A stretch of 64,000 nt of DNA from Porphyrobacter sp. TH134 (GTDB lineage Bacteria > Pseudomonadota > Alphaproteobacteria > Sphingomonadales > Sphingomonadaceae), in assembly GCF_002855495.1 (NCBI RefSeq), contig NZ_PKRO01000010.1, positions 1 through 64,000 on the forward strand, given 5' to 3'. Made by a program: the position numbers and the translations under genes. Below the pieces are notes generated by a model. It searched no databases. It was not told the origin of the DNA and saw nothing but the letters and a program-made list of their open reading frames with translations. Below are positions 8,107 through 17,153 of this stretch, one piece after another; the first letter of the stretch is position 1; every line of letters starts with the position of its first letter.

Positions 8107-9856
8107 GGTCACCGACGATCAGGCCCTGCCGGAACGTCAGGATTGTATCGCACAGGGCCAGGCTTTCCGGCCGGTGCGCGACGATCACCATGGTCAGCCC
8201 GGGCATGGCCTTGCGGATATTGCCGAGGATGCGGTGTTCGGCCGGGATGTCGACCGCAGCCAGCGCCTCATCAAGGATCAGCACCTGCGGCCGGCGCAGC
8301 AACCCGCGGGCGAGCGCAATCCGCTGGCGTTCTCCGCCCGACAGGGTCGCGCCCACTTCGCCCATGGTGCCATCAAGACCGCCGGGAAGCCGCCGAACGA
8401 TATCGTCCATGCAGACCAGTTCCAGCGCGCGCCACATGTCAGCATCGGCCAGCCCGGCCGCGCCCGACAAGAGCAGGTTTGCCCTGACCGTATCGTTGAT
8501 CTGGAAGGTCGACTGGCTCTGATAGGCCAGCGTGCTGCGCCATGCCGCACCCTCGGCGCCATAGGGCGCGATAGCACCGACCGTAACGGTGCCCGCTTGC
8601 GGTTCGATCAGCCCGGTCAGCAGATCGAGAAACGTGGTTTTGCCAGAGCCCGATGCGCCCTGGATCCCGACGATCTGACCGGGATGGATAACCAGACTGA
8701 TCGGGCCGACCCCGCCGCCGGGATGATGCCGGTACACCGCCTTGTCAAAACGGATCGGGCCGATCGCAAGGCTGGCGTCAGCGGCGTTCTGAAGTGCTGG
8801 GGGCTGCCGACCGATTTCCGCGTGCAGCGACCGGATTGCAGCAAAGCTCGGGAGGGCAAAAAGATAGGACTGGATCGTCTGCTGGAGCAGCAGGGTCGGC
8901 GCGGCCATGCGGGCGATCACGATGATTACGGCAATCAGCGTGGTTGTCGGGATGCCCAGCATCACCCCGCCGCCCACCAGTGCGGCGGCAAACAGCGTGG
9001 TGGCCGATGTAAACAGACGGCGGGACCGGGATTGGGCCACTTGCTGATTGACGGCGTTGGCACGCGCCTGCTCCAGAATCTGGCCCGCTTGGCGCAGGAA
9101 CACGCCTTGCGAGTTTTCGCTCATCGCAGTCTTCAGCCCGTCCATGAAGCCCGCCGTGGTGGCATGCATCGCCAGCATTGCGCGGCGCGCTCCGCTGCCA
9201 AGGCTGAGTGCGCCGCGCCAATTGCGCCCGACAAAAGCAGCGCCCAGCACGAACATGATCCCGGCCAACAGGGTGAGCTGGGCCGAAAGCGAAACCGCCA
9301 CGGCCAGCAATGTGATGAGGGTCAGGGCCGCGATCGCAATGCGCAGCAGCAGATAAACCGCGCTGCTGGCCCGGTCGATGTCCGTGACAACGGCATTGGC
9401 CACACGGGCATGACCGATCAGCGCGATATCGGCCCAGCGCGTCGCGGCGATGCGGCCGATCAGGTCGGCCCGTTCGGTCATGGCAAAATCGGCCTGAAAC
9501 GCCGCCACGCTGGTGTCGCGCGCGTGCGCAACCTGCGCGCGCAGCAGGCCCGCGATCACGAAGGCGGCCAGCAGCACCGCCAGCTGCTGCGGCAACTCGC
9601 TGAACCCGGCAGCGTCCAGCCAGCCCGAAAGCCCGCCCGGCGCGGGCGCCTCCACCAAGATTGAGAGGATCGGCAGCAGCAGCAACAGCCCGGCGCTGTC
9701 GAACACCGCGCCCAGCATCATCAATGCCAGAATGCGGATGATGCTGTTTGCGCTGACCTCCCGCACGCGGGCGATAAGCTCCCGCGTTGTGCGCAGGGCA
9801 TCGACCTTGTGCGAAGACGGCAGGTCGTCTTCGGCGCTGGGGGCAGAGCGGCTCAT
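8093..9856 (-). CDS. ABC exporter, fused membrane and ATPase domains
   Basis: 587-residue half-transporter: an N-terminal six-helix ABC_membrane domain (about residues 35-320) and a C-terminal nucleotide-binding domain. Walker A is GASGSGKT (Lys406), the signature LSGGERQ is at about 505-511, Walker B is V-L-I-L-D-E, and the H-loop is V-A-H-R. There is no N-terminal C39 peptidase domain. Such exporters carry lipids, glycans or modified peptides; the substrate is unknown. ATG 9856 overlaps the stop of the upstream nucleotidyltransferase-like gene, so both act from one mRNA and probably in one pathway. Converges with virB2. Confidence 0.85.
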   Translation of the reverse strand: MSRSAPSAEDDLPSSHKVDALRTTRELIARVREVSANSIIRILALMMLGAVFDSAGLLLLLPILSILVEAPAPGGLSGWLDAAGFSELPQQLAVLLAAFVIAGLLRAQVAHARDTSVAAFQADFAMTERADLIGRIAATRWADIALIGHARVANAVVTDIDRASSAVYLLLRIAIAALTLITLLAVAVSLSAQLTLLAGIMFVLGAAFVGRNWRGALSLGSGARRAMLAMHATTAGFMDGLKTAMSENSQGVFLRQAGQILEQARANAVNQQVAQSRSRRLFTSATTLFAAALVGGGVMLGIPTTTLIAVIIVIARMAAPTLLLQQTIQSYLFALPSFAAIRSLHAEIGRQPPALQNAADASLAIGPIRFDKAVYRHHPGGGVGPISLVIHPGQIVGIQGASGSGKTTFLDLLTGLIEPQAGTVTVGAIAPYGAEGAAWRSTLAYQSQSTFQINDTVRANLLLSGAAGLADADMWRALELVCMDDIVRRLPGGLDGTMGEVGATLSGGERQRIALARGLLRRPQVLILDEALAAVDIPAEHRILGNIRKAMPGLTMVIVAHRPESLALCDTILTFRQGLIVGDPSSG

Positions 9857-11067
9857 TTCAGCTGAGCGGCCGGCAGCTTGCGCGTCCCGCGCGCCAACTG
9901 GTCCCCGATCCAGATAACCGCGCGCAGCAAGGGATAAAGATACCGCAGGCGGGCGGGCAGGGGGAACCGCAAGATGTCCTTTTCGACAAAGAGATAGGGC
10001 CGAACCAGGCCCCTGGCATCAATGAGGCGCGGATAGAGCGGCAGTTTGCTGGCGAAATCCGCGCGCGCTGCCGATACTTTCTGAGTCAGCGTCGCAGGCA
10101 GCGCGGGATAGGGCGCTGCGACAGACCGCAGCCCGTGCGCAAGGGTGCGCCGCGTGCGGGGCGCGCTGGCAAAGCGGTGCGCAAGCCTGCAGCTGGCATC
10201 ATCGTCGTAAGGCCCGATCACCTGCGCGCCGACAGCGACTGCATATTGCAGACATCGCTCTGCCCCAAGCGTGCCGGCGTGCGCGATCCACTCGTATTTC
10301 TGCGCTTCGCTCGCGTGCCGGAACACAGCGTCGAAATCGGCCAGCCACTTGATCCGCGCCCAATCGCTCAGCGATCCATGCACCGCGAGATAGGACACCA
10401 GATCAGGCAGCGCGAGGGTTGGTACGGTCTGGCCAGCAGCCACGCTGACATTCTGCCATGCCAGCCGCTCGCCAGCCCCCTTCAGCAGTCCCGCACTTTG
10501 GCTCAGGCGCCAATGCAGTTCGAGCTTGGTCTTGCCCGGCCCGGTCAGCGGAATATCCTTGCGGTTGCGGACAAGGGCAAGGATCTGATCCGTGCGCAGC
10601 GCGGTTCCGGCCTGCTTGTGGGCATAGCCATTGGCGAGCAGCAGCGCCGCTGCATCCAGCGCTGCCGCTGGCGAGACCAGCAGGTCAAGATCGACGCTTT
10701 CCTTAAGATCTGTCGTCCCATAGGCGAGGACGCCCAGTGTCATGCCCTTGATCTCGGCCACTGGGATGCCGGCGCCTTGCAAAAAGGTCGTGACCCGCAC
10801 CAGTTCCGACAATTGCTGAAGCCCGCGCATCCGCATGGTCCGCGCGCGCACGGCCAACGCCGCGATGACCTGTGGGGGGACAGCGGGATTTGTCTTCAAA
10901 GCCGCGTAGGTTTGCGTCTGCACCCGGTGGCGCGCCGCCGCCGCCAAAAATTCGTCCCAATCGCCGATCGCAGGCAGGTGATGTGCCAGCGCCTCGGGCC
11001 GTCCGGGGTCATCGCTGCGGCGGCAACAGGCCGCGATCAGACGCGTGACGGGGGCATGCGGTTCCAT
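9853..11067 (-). CDS. nucleotidyltransferase-family protein (NTP_transf_5 type)
   Basis: About 404 residues. The segment with Ile-Lys-Gly (Lys108-Gly109), then S-V-D-L-D-L-L-V (Asp126, Asp128), matches the uncharacterised NTP_transf_5 family, where a K-G and an R-x-x-D-x-D-L-L-V pair mark the active site. The usual Arg before the acidic pair is replaced by K-E-S. Relatives often occur in polysaccharide or ribosomal-peptide clusters. ATG 11067 is used; a GTG at 11112 is in frame, and neither has a good SD. It follows the acylase gene by about 96 bases and overlaps the ABC gene. Confidence 0.75.
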   Translation of the reverse strand: MEPHAPVTRLIAACCRRSDDPGRPEALAHHLPAIGDWDEFLAAAARHRVQTQTYAALKTNPAVPPQVIAALAVRARTMRMRGLQQLSELVRVTTFLQGAGIPVAEIKGMTLGVLAYGTTDLKESVDLDLLVSPAAALDAAALLLANGYAHKQAGTALRTDQILALVRNRKDIPLTGPGKTKLELHWRLSQSAGLLKGAGERLAWQNVSVAAGQTVPTLALPDLVSYLAVHGSLSDWARIKWLADFDAVFRHASEAQKYEWIAHAGTLGAERCLQYAVAVGAQVIGPYDDDASCRLAHRFASAPRTRRTLAHGLRSVAAPYPALPATLTQKVSAARADFASKLPLYPRLIDARGLVRPYLFVEKDILRFPLPARLRYLYPLLRAVIWIGDQLARGTRKLPAAQLK

Positions 11068-11163
11068 GGCTTGGGGATAAGGGGCTGGCCTGCTGATCGC
11101 AACTCGTATCACAGGGCAGACCCAGGCCGAGCCCGCCGCCGTCCTCTGCGGGATGCCTGCCGC

Positions 11164-13443
11164 TTATTCGGCGATTTTTCTGGGCTTGCTGATCGCGGCG
11201 GCCCGGATGTCCTGCCGGTGGAAAGGCAGGCGGTGCCATTGTTTGGCAGCATAGGCGCGCGTCTGATCGGCAGCGTGGGGGGAGGCGGGGTTGGTGGACT
11301 GGCTGTAGCTCAGGATCGCATCGGCAACGGGGCCTTTGTCATCGAAGCCGACGATCTGGATATAGCTGGTGCCGTGGCGCGGGGTGAGGCCGCCGGGGAC
11401 GGAGACGGACTCCTGCATGTTGAGCACGCCCAGCGTGCCCGGCCCGCCGTGGATCGGGATTGCGTCATTGCCGGCCATCACGCGCTGCACCTCGCCCCAG
11501 GGGGCGTCCAGCGGGATGGTGGCCGCATCCAGTTCGGCAACAGCTTCGGCCAGCGCGGTGAGCAATTTGTCGCGCTTGGCGCCATCAGTGGCAAGGCCCC
11601 GGGGTGTGCCAACCGGATCGGTAGCATCGAAGGGGACAGCCCACAGGCCGGGCAGCTTGCCCGCCTTGGCCCAGAAGGCGCGGAACAGCGCGGCCCCGCG
11701 GCTGGTCGCCTCAAACCGGCGGTCCCAGCCCGCCAGCGCAGCGCAGCCACGCAGCGCCGCCTCGGGCGGGGCTGCGGCAGCGGCACAGATAACCGCAAGT
11801 TCATCCAGCGCCATGTCGGCAGCAAGGCTTTTATTGGCGAAGGCGAAGGCCTGCGCCCGCGCATGATCGACCTTGCCGCCCGCCAGAAGCGCAGCCGTTT
11901 CGATGAAGTTCGACCGGGTCCGAAGGCTGCGTGCGGTCGCATATTTGCCAAGGATTGGTGAGAGCTGGCGATGCGGCATCGCCGGGTTGCTGATCCAGTA
12001 GCTATCGTTGGAATTGGTCAGCCACGTCTTGGCCAGCGTTGCCGCCTGATCGGTCGCGGGCATCAGGCCGGGGGCAGGGGTGCCGGCCGCCACATCCCAA
12101 TCGCACACCGCACGCGCGCCATCGAGCAGCACGGCGAATTCGGCAAACAGCCCGGCAATCGGCGGCGAACAGGCCTTCACCTTGCCAGCCGGGACATTCG
12201 GCACAGCGGTCACATCGGCATGGAGCGCGTCGCCATAACGATCAGCTGCAATGGTGTTGACCCACGGAATGCCCAGCGTCTCGCTGACAGCGGCGCGCAC
12301 TTCGCCCACGTTCTTCGCCTCGCCAATGCGCAGCCAAGCCTCAATCCCGCGCTGGTTGCCGCGATTGGCATCCTTCAGCGCAAAAGCGCTGGTCGCACTC
12401 CAGGTGACGCCCATCCGCGGAATGACAAACACCGGGCCAAAGCGGGTGGAATACAGCGTGCGGGTAACGGCAGGCGCGCCGCCGGGCATGGGCACGGTGA
12501 CGGTCTGGCTGGTCATCGCTTCGCTTTGCCCGTCCACCAGATAACGGGCGGGATCGGCCGGATCGAGGGTCAGCTGATAGATGGTGAAATGCCGTGCCTC
12601 GGTGACGGTGTGGGTCCAAGCCACGTTCTTGTTGAAGCCCAGTGTCGGCAGCGGCGTTCCTGCAAGGCCCACGCCCATCACCTCGTATCCTTCGGGGCCC
12701 TTGACGTGCATCTGCCAGAAGCGGTTGGGGCCTTTCCACGGGAAGTGCGGATTGCCGATCACCAGCCCGCGCCCGTCCGCCGTCGCCTCGCTGCCGAAAG
12801 CCCAGCCATTGCTGCCCATGCCCAGTTCATCAGGCTTGGGCAGGTGGATCGACACCTTGGGCGCCGCGCTGCCCGGCGGGGCAGCGTTGGCGATGGCGGG
12901 GGCGAGGTTCAGGGAACTGGCCAGCAGCATCTGCTTTTCGTTCAGCCGCAGCATATCGTCAGCGGTGATCGGCCGCACCCACGGCTTGCCGCGGCACTCG
13001 GCGGGAATGCCATCCGCGCCCGCATCCTTCAGGAACCGGTTGTAGCCTGCGACATAACCATCCAGCAGCATTTGCACCCGCGCTGGCAAGGCCTTGGCGC
13101 TGGCGCGCAAGGCCGGAAGGTCGATCACTGCGCGAAAGAAGATGTCAGACGAAAGGTTGTCGACCTCCTCGAAGCCGAGCACGGCCTTGGCTTCGGGGCC
13201 GAAATGCAGCGATCGTTCTCCGGCGACAGTGGCGATTTCCTCGGCCAGCAGGCACAGGTTATCCTCGGCATAGGCATAAGCGACGCCGTAACCGACCCCG
13301 CGCCAGTCGCGCGCCTGGATATGGGGGATGCCGTAAGTGGTGCGGGTGATCGTGGCCTTGTAGCGCTTGCCTGCCAGCGCCGCGTTGGTTGGCACCACCA
13401 CCATCAGCGCCGCTGAAACCGCTGCAAGAACCGCAATCCGCAT
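11164..13443 (-). CDS. secreted penicillin-acylase-family (Ntn) amidohydrolase
   Basis: 759 residues with a signal peptide (cleavage near NAALA). The early T-T-Y-G-I-P-H-I and Y-A-E-D-N segments are the alpha-subunit signature of S45 acylases. The autoprocessing site is Gly-Ser in MGSNGWAFG, with Ser211 as the predicted N-terminal nucleophile of the beta subunit. Known members cleave penicillins, N-acyl-homoserine lactones or other amides in the periplasm. The specific substrate is not readable here. ATG 13443 is chosen because GAGAGGG sits six bases before it but directly abuts the alternative ATG at 13449. First gene of the acylase-nucleotidyltransferase-ABC run. Confidence 0.9.
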   Translation of the reverse strand: MRIAVLAAVSAALMVVVPTNAALAGKRYKATITRTTYGIPHIQARDWRGVGYGVAYAYAEDNLCLLAEEIATVAGERSLHFGPEAKAVLGFEEVDNLSSDIFFRAVIDLPALRASAKALPARVQMLLDGYVAGYNRFLKDAGADGIPAECRGKPWVRPITADDMLRLNEKQMLLASSLNLAPAIANAAPPGSAAPKVSIHLPKPDELGMGSNGWAFGSEATADGRGLVIGNPHFPWKGPNRFWQMHVKGPEGYEVMGVGLAGTPLPTLGFNKNVAWTHTVTEARHFTIYQLTLDPADPARYLVDGQSEAMTSQTVTVPMPGGAPAVTRTLYSTRFGPVFVIPRMGVTWSATSAFALKDANRGNQRGIEAWLRIGEAKNVGEVRAAVSETLGIPWVNTIAADRYGDALHADVTAVPNVPAGKVKACSPPIAGLFAEFAVLLDGARAVCDWDVAAGTPAPGLMPATDQAATLAKTWLTNSNDSYWISNPAMPHRQLSPILGKYATARSLRTRSNFIETAALLAGGKVDHARAQAFAFANKSLAADMALDELAVICAAAAAPPEAALRGCAALAGWDRRFEATSRGAALFRAFWAKAGKLPGLWAVPFDATDPVGTPRGLATDGAKRDKLLTALAEAVAELDAATIPLDAPWGEVQRVMAGNDAIPIHGGPGTLGVLNMQESVSVPGGLTPRHGTSYIQIVGFDDKGPVADAILSYSQSTNPASPHAADQTRAYAAKQWHRLPFHRQDIRAAAISKPRKIAE

Positions 13444-13518
13444 GTCCATCCCTCTCGCTCGCCCGCGCCCGTTATCGGGTCTCGGCGTGCAACCTATCGG
13501 CAAGCGGGGACGCAAAGT

Positions 13519-13554
13519 AAAGGGGCGCCCCGCCGCACGGCAGAGCGCCCCTTT
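13519..13554 (-). terminator. rho-independent terminator of the TorF-type porin gene
   Basis: Perfect 10-base arms AAAGGGGCGC and GCGCCCCTTT, 16-base loop, lying just beyond the stop of the minus-strand porin gene. On that strand the 3' arm ends in TTT followed by ACTTTG, a short and imperfect U run. The acylase gene starts about 70 bases further along on the same strand. Confidence 0.75.
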
Positions 13555-13569
13555 GCTGGTTTATCGCAA

Positions 13570-14517
13570 TCAGAACGACGCGGTGATGGAGAACACCACC
13601 GTGGCGTCCGAGATCGAATCGCCTGCAACTGTGGCGAAGTTGGGACGGATCAGCGCGGCTTCGGCTTCCGAAATGTCGGTATCGACATAGGCGACCGACA
13701 GCGTCAGGCCCGAAACCGGGACAAGGTCCGCGCCCAGCGACCAATCGAAATAGGTGCCGGTCGGCGCGATGCTGGTGCCATTGGGGCCAAGGCCGGGGTT
13801 GCCGTCCGAATAGCCGATATGCGCCTTGAAGCTGATCGGCGTATCGGCAACGCCGTAAATGGCATCACCCGACAGGTAGAGGTTGTCTTCCTTGTCGCCC
13901 GGATCGGCAGGGCGGCCCACCGGGAAGGCATTGCCCAGCGCTTCCTGCTTCGGTGCATAGGCGACGCCTGCGGTCAGCGAGAGCGGGCCAACCGCGCCCG
14001 ACAGTTTGGCGTAAAGTTCGGCAAAGTCAGTGGTGTCAGCACCGCTGGGATACATGTACCACACCAGCCCGGTATCGAGCGTGCCTTCGCCGACCGGCAG
14101 CTTGAAGCCCGCGATCAGATCAAGCTCCATATTGGCGCCGCCAAAGGTGCCCCAGCCTGCGAGGTTGGAACCCCACGCGCCGACATAAAAGCCGCTTTCG
14201 TGGCTGATGGTGATGCCGCCTTGCACAGCCATGCCTTCATCGGACTGCGACACGCCGCGGAAGCGGTAATCGGTGGTCAGTGTGGCTGCGCCCGAAACGG
14301 TGATGGCGGGCGTGGCTTCGTCCTGACCGGTGGCTGTCGCCAGATCGACCGGCTCGATGGCGCGCAGCATGAGGCTGGCGGTGTCTTCGGTCTCCGGGGT
14401 TTGAGTGGCTTCGGCCGGGCCCGAAACCGCGCCGTCCGCCTCGCTTGCGAAAGCGGGAGTGGCAAGGCAGGCGATGAAGGCGACAGCCGATGCGGCCGAA
14501 GCAAAACGAATGGACAT
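13570..14517 (-). CDS. TorF-family outer-membrane porin-like protein
   Basis: 315 residues with a signal peptide cut near PAFAS, an acidic Thr/Glu-rich linker, then a beta-barrel domain starting S-G-A-A-T-L-T-T-D-Y-R-F-R-G-V-S-Q-S. That opening is the hallmark of the TorF (gcw_chp, TIGR02001) proteins of unknown transport specificity. It ends in alternating polar and aromatic strands and the terminal F of outer-membrane barrels. The start at 14517 follows GGAG at eight-base spacing, and that GGAG lies inside a hairpin. Its signal peptide and leader resemble those of the next gene, suggesting duplication or a shared control element. Confidence 0.85.
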   Translation of the reverse strand: MSIRFASAASAVAFIACLATPAFASEADGAVSGPAEATQTPETEDTASLMLRAIEPVDLATATGQDEATPAITVSGAATLTTDYRFRGVSQSDEGMAVQGGITISHESGFYVGAWGSNLAGWGTFGGANMELDLIAGFKLPVGEGTLDTGLVWYMYPSGADTTDFAELYAKLSGAVGPLSLTAGVAYAPKQEALGNAFPVGRPADPGDKEDNLYLSGDAIYGVADTPISFKAHIGYSDGNPGLGPNGTSIAPTGTYFDWSLGADLVPVSGLTLSVAYVDTDISEAEAALIRPNFATVAGDSISDATVVFSITASF

Positions 14518-14519
14518 AA

Positions 14520-14551
14520 GGAACGCTCCATAGAGAGGTTTGGATCGTTCC
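14520..14551 (-). promoter_or_regulatory. leader hairpin covering the ribosome-binding site (copy A)
   Basis: On the mRNA, GGAACGATCCA pairs with TGGAGCGTTCC around a 10-base loop AACCTCTCTA, giving an 11-base stem with a single A-G mismatch. The GGAG in the 3' arm is the only SD candidate, and the ATG follows two bases after the stem. Closed, the hairpin should block ribosome entry. The same structure precedes the next porin-like gene. Function (temperature, RNA or protein control) is inferred only. Confidence 0.6.
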
Positions 14552-14766
14552 ACCTGCGCGGCATGCGGGAGTTATTATCCGATGAGTCGGGTTCCCGTCA
14601 CGTCAGCGTCATAGTCGTTCAAGCGGGCAGGACGCACAAAGGTTATGTGAAACACCGCTTTCACATTATCTTATTGCGTGTCTTTCCTGCCACAGTTCGC
14701 AGATACTCATATTCGTTGTCTGCGAGAGAAAGCGATACGTCATTTCGCCATCATCGCGCACGGCAA

Positions 14767-14804
14767 AAGGGGCGCTGCGACGCAGAGTGGTCGCAGCGCC
14801 CCTT
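14767..14804 (-). terminator. strong terminator of the second barrel gene
   Basis: Perfect 15-base arms AAGGGGCGCTGCGAC and its complement, with an 8-base loop. On the minus strand this is followed by TTTTGC. It lies 27 bases past the stop of the upstream minus-strand gene and before the leader of the TorF-type gene. It isolates the two porin-like genes as separate transcripts. Confidence 0.88.
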
Positions 14805-14830
14805 CCGGTGCCTTGCAGTCTGGGGTCAGG

Positions 14831-15799
14831 TCAGAACGACATGCCCACCGCGAGCTTGTAGAAGTCCCCGTCGCCGCCTTCTTCGATATCGGCCCCGGCG
14901 GTGAAACGCGCAAAGAAGCCTTTCTTCAGCGAAAACTGCACATAGGGGCCAAGCCATTGGTAGACCACGGCCGTGCCGCCGCCCTTGGTGCGGGTGTTGC
15001 TGAGCAGCTCGTAATGGGCGCCGGCCGAAACGTTGCTGCTGAACTTGTAACCTGCGTTGATCCAGGTGTGCAGGAAGTCGAGCGCGCCGGCATCATTGCG
15101 GTTGGTCAGCGCCGCATAGTAACCACCGTAATATTCGGCCTCGAAGGTGCTGTCGGCGTAGTTGACGGTGAGGCTCGGCACGATGCCGTCCGCAAAATTG
15201 CCGCCAGTGCCGGTCGGCACGGCGTTGGGGCCGCGCACCCCGCGCGACAACAAGGCGCCGTTGGTGAGGCCGACCTGCGGCTTGATCTGGAGCTTGCCGT
15301 CATTGAGCAGGACGTTCGCGCCGATGCCGAATTCGGTCCACAGGTCCGAGCCGAGATTGGGGACGACAGCACCCGGAACTGCGGTCGCGAAGGCGTCTGT
15401 CGTCCACATGATGCCATAAAAGCTGAAATCGACATTGTCGCCGACCGGGATCAACCCGTTGAAGGTCGGGTAAAAGCCGAAGAACGCATCCTGATTCAGC
15501 ACAACACTGAAGCGTTCGTCACGCGGGGCCGGTGCGCTTTGTGCGGCGGCGGCAGCGGCAATGACCGCGCTGCTGACCGCGACTTCGCTGGAGCCCGGTG
15601 CGGCGGCGACGGCAGGTGCCGCCGGGGTGAGATCGAACGTGGCGATCGGATCGTCGCTGTTGCCGCGGGCGGTCGTCACAACCGCGGTCGCCGCAGCGGC
15701 GTCAACGCTCAGGCTGTCGGGCCCTTGCGCGAAAGCGGGGGCCGAAAGAGCAGACGCCAGAGTAAGCGCCGAAGCGGCGCAAGCAAAACGAACTGTCAT
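14831..15799 (-). CDS. outer-membrane beta-barrel protein, function unknown
   Basis: 322 residues with a signal peptide ending near PAFAQ, an Ala-rich linker to about residue 90, and a barrel-like region of alternating strands (F-F-G-F-Y-P-T-F-N-G, F-S-F-Y-G-I-M-W-T-T-D) ending in GMSF, a terminal aromatic typical of barrels. I do not recognise a characterised family. Signal peptide and leader closely match the TorF-type gene downstream, and both sit between terminators. ATG 15799 uses the GGAG buried in its leader hairpin. A porin or channel role is an inference from the architecture. Confidence 0.75.
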   Translation of the reverse strand: MTVRFACAASALTLASALSAPAFAQGPDSLSVDAAAATAVVTTARGNSDDPIATFDLTPAAPAVAAAPGSSEVAVSSAVIAAAAAAQSAPAPRDERFSVVLNQDAFFGFYPTFNGLIPVGDNVDFSFYGIMWTTDAFATAVPGAVVPNLGSDLWTEFGIGANVLLNDGKLQIKPQVGLTNGALLSRGVRGPNAVPTGTGGNFADGIVPSLTVNYADSTFEAEYYGGYYAALTNRNDAGALDFLHTWINAGYKFSSNVSAGAHYELLSNTRTKGGGTAVVYQWLGPYVQFSLKKGFFARFTAGADIEEGGDGDFYKLAVGMSF

Positions 15800-15801
15800 A
15801 A

Positions 15802-15834
15802 GGAACGCTCCAGATAGAGAGGTGGGATCGTTCC
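15802..15834 (-). promoter_or_regulatory. leader hairpin covering the ribosome-binding site (copy B)
   Basis: GGAACGATCC pairs with GGAGCGTTCC (one A-G mismatch) around a loop containing ACCTCTCTAT. Arms, loop core, SD position and distance to ATG match the copy upstream of the TorF-type gene. The roughly 230 bases beyond it, up to the alcohol dehydrogenase end at 16065, are markedly AT-rich with no gene seen, and probably hold the promoter. Confidence 0.6.
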
Positions 15835-16064
15835 GCCCGCGTGCTGCGCCTTGGCCTTCTCTTCTTGCGAATGGACCACGTCCGCAGCAAGAAAACCCAA
15901 TACCGATTGGGGTACGCGATACAATTCGTATCAATATTTGCTTTGTGAGATTTTCTAACTTGTGTTGCAGCTTTGAAACAAATTACAATTCGAGTGATTT
16001 GTTTGATAAAAGACTAGAAATATGCGATGCTGCAAAAACATGAATATACCAGGTATGGTAGATG

Positions 16065-17135
16065 TTACTCGGCGCGAAGGCTTTCCATGTCGATGACGAA
16101 GCGGTATTTGATGTCGCTCGCTTCCATCCGGTCGTAGGCGGCCGCGATGTCCTGCATCGCGATAACCTCGATATCGGGCAGGATGTTGTGCTCGGCACAG
16201 AAATCGAGCATTTCCTGCGTTTCCGCCAGCCCGCCGATCCCGCTGCCGGTCAGCACCTTGCGGCCCAGCAGCACGCCGGTGTGGAGTTCGGGCATCATCC
16301 CGATCAACCCGACCAGCACCTGCACCCCGTCGATCCGCAGCAGGTGCAGATAGGGCACGACATCGTGGCGCACCGGGATGGTGTTCAAGACCATGTCGAA
16401 ATAGCCGCGTTTGGCCTTCATCGCGGCCTTGTCCTCGGTGTTGAGGAAGGCGTGGGCGCCCAGCTTTTCGGCATCGGCGCGCTTGCTTTCGGAGCGCGAG
16501 AGCACGGTCACTTCCGCCCCCATCGCCGCCGCCAGCTTGACGCCCATGTGGCCCAGCCCGCCAAGCCCCGCGACCGCGACCTTGCTGCCGGGGCCGACCT
16601 TCCATGTCCGCAGCGGCGAGTACGAGGTGATCCCGGCGCACAGCAGCGGCGCAGCCTCGGCGCTTGGCAGGCTGGCGGGGACTTTCAGCACGAATTCCTC
16701 GCGCGTCACGATCCGTTCGGAATAGCCGCCGAAGGTGAGGCTGCCGTCATGCCGGTCGTGGCCGTTATAGGTGCCGGTCATGCCGCCATCGAGGCAATAT
16801 TGCTCAAGATCTGCCTCGCAGTGCGTGCACGCCATGCAGGCATCGACCATGCAGCCGATCGCCACCCGGTCGCCGACCTTGTGGCGGGTGACACTCTCGC
16901 CAACGGCGCTGACAGTGCCGACGATCTCGTGGCCCGGCACGATCGGATAGGTGGTGAAGCCCCAGTCGTTGCGCGCCGAATGCAGGTCGGAATGGCAGAT
17001 GCCGCAGTGGCTGATCTCGATCAGAACGTCGTCATGGCGCAGCCCCCGCCGGGTGATCTGCATCGGGCCGACCCCGCTGTCGGGTGCCGTCGCGCCGTAA
17101 GCCTTGGTGGGATATTCGTTGGTGGCAGTGGTCAT
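16065..17135 (-). CDS. zinc-dependent NAD(P)-alcohol dehydrogenase
   Basis: 356-residue MDR-family enzyme interconverting alcohols and aldehydes. The catalytic zinc site is visible as C-G-I-C-H-S-D near residue 45 and G-H-E-I-V-G near residue 68. The structural zinc loop is a Cys-rich stretch (A-C-M-A-C-T-H-C then E-Q-Y-C). The Rossmann motif is GLGGLGHMG. The overall pattern is closest to the YahK/Ahr-type broad aldehyde reductases. ATG 17135 follows GGAGAGG. The gene stands alone between a repeat and the AT-rich spacer; physiological substrate unknown. Confidence 0.9.
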   Translation of the reverse strand: MTTATNEYPTKAYGATAPDSGVGPMQITRRGLRHDDVLIEISHCGICHSDLHSARNDWGFTTYPIVPGHEIVGTVSAVGESVTRHKVGDRVAIGCMVDACMACTHCEADLEQYCLDGGMTGTYNGHDRHDGSLTFGGYSERIVTREEFVLKVPASLPSAEAAPLLCAGITSYSPLRTWKVGPGSKVAVAGLGGLGHMGVKLAAAMGAEVTVLSRSESKRADAEKLGAHAFLNTEDKAAMKAKRGYFDMVLNTIPVRHDVVPYLHLLRIDGVQVLVGLIGMMPELHTGVLLGRKVLTGSGIGGLAETQEMLDFCAEHNILPDIEVIAMQDIAAAYDRMEASDIKYRFVIDMESLRAE

Positions 17136-17153
17136 TACGGCCTCTCCTCGTCC

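Noticed and set aside
8093-13443. Lasso-peptide gene cluster
   Set aside because: No B (protease/RRE), C (asparagine-synthetase-like) or precursor gene was found; only the transferase-like and exporter genes hint at a peptide pathway.
14520-15834. GGAAC...CGTT in both porin leaders as an EcfG general-stress promoter
   Set aside because: The spacing is 21-22 bases instead of about 16-17, and transcription would begin at or past the ATG. The words are explained better as stem arms.
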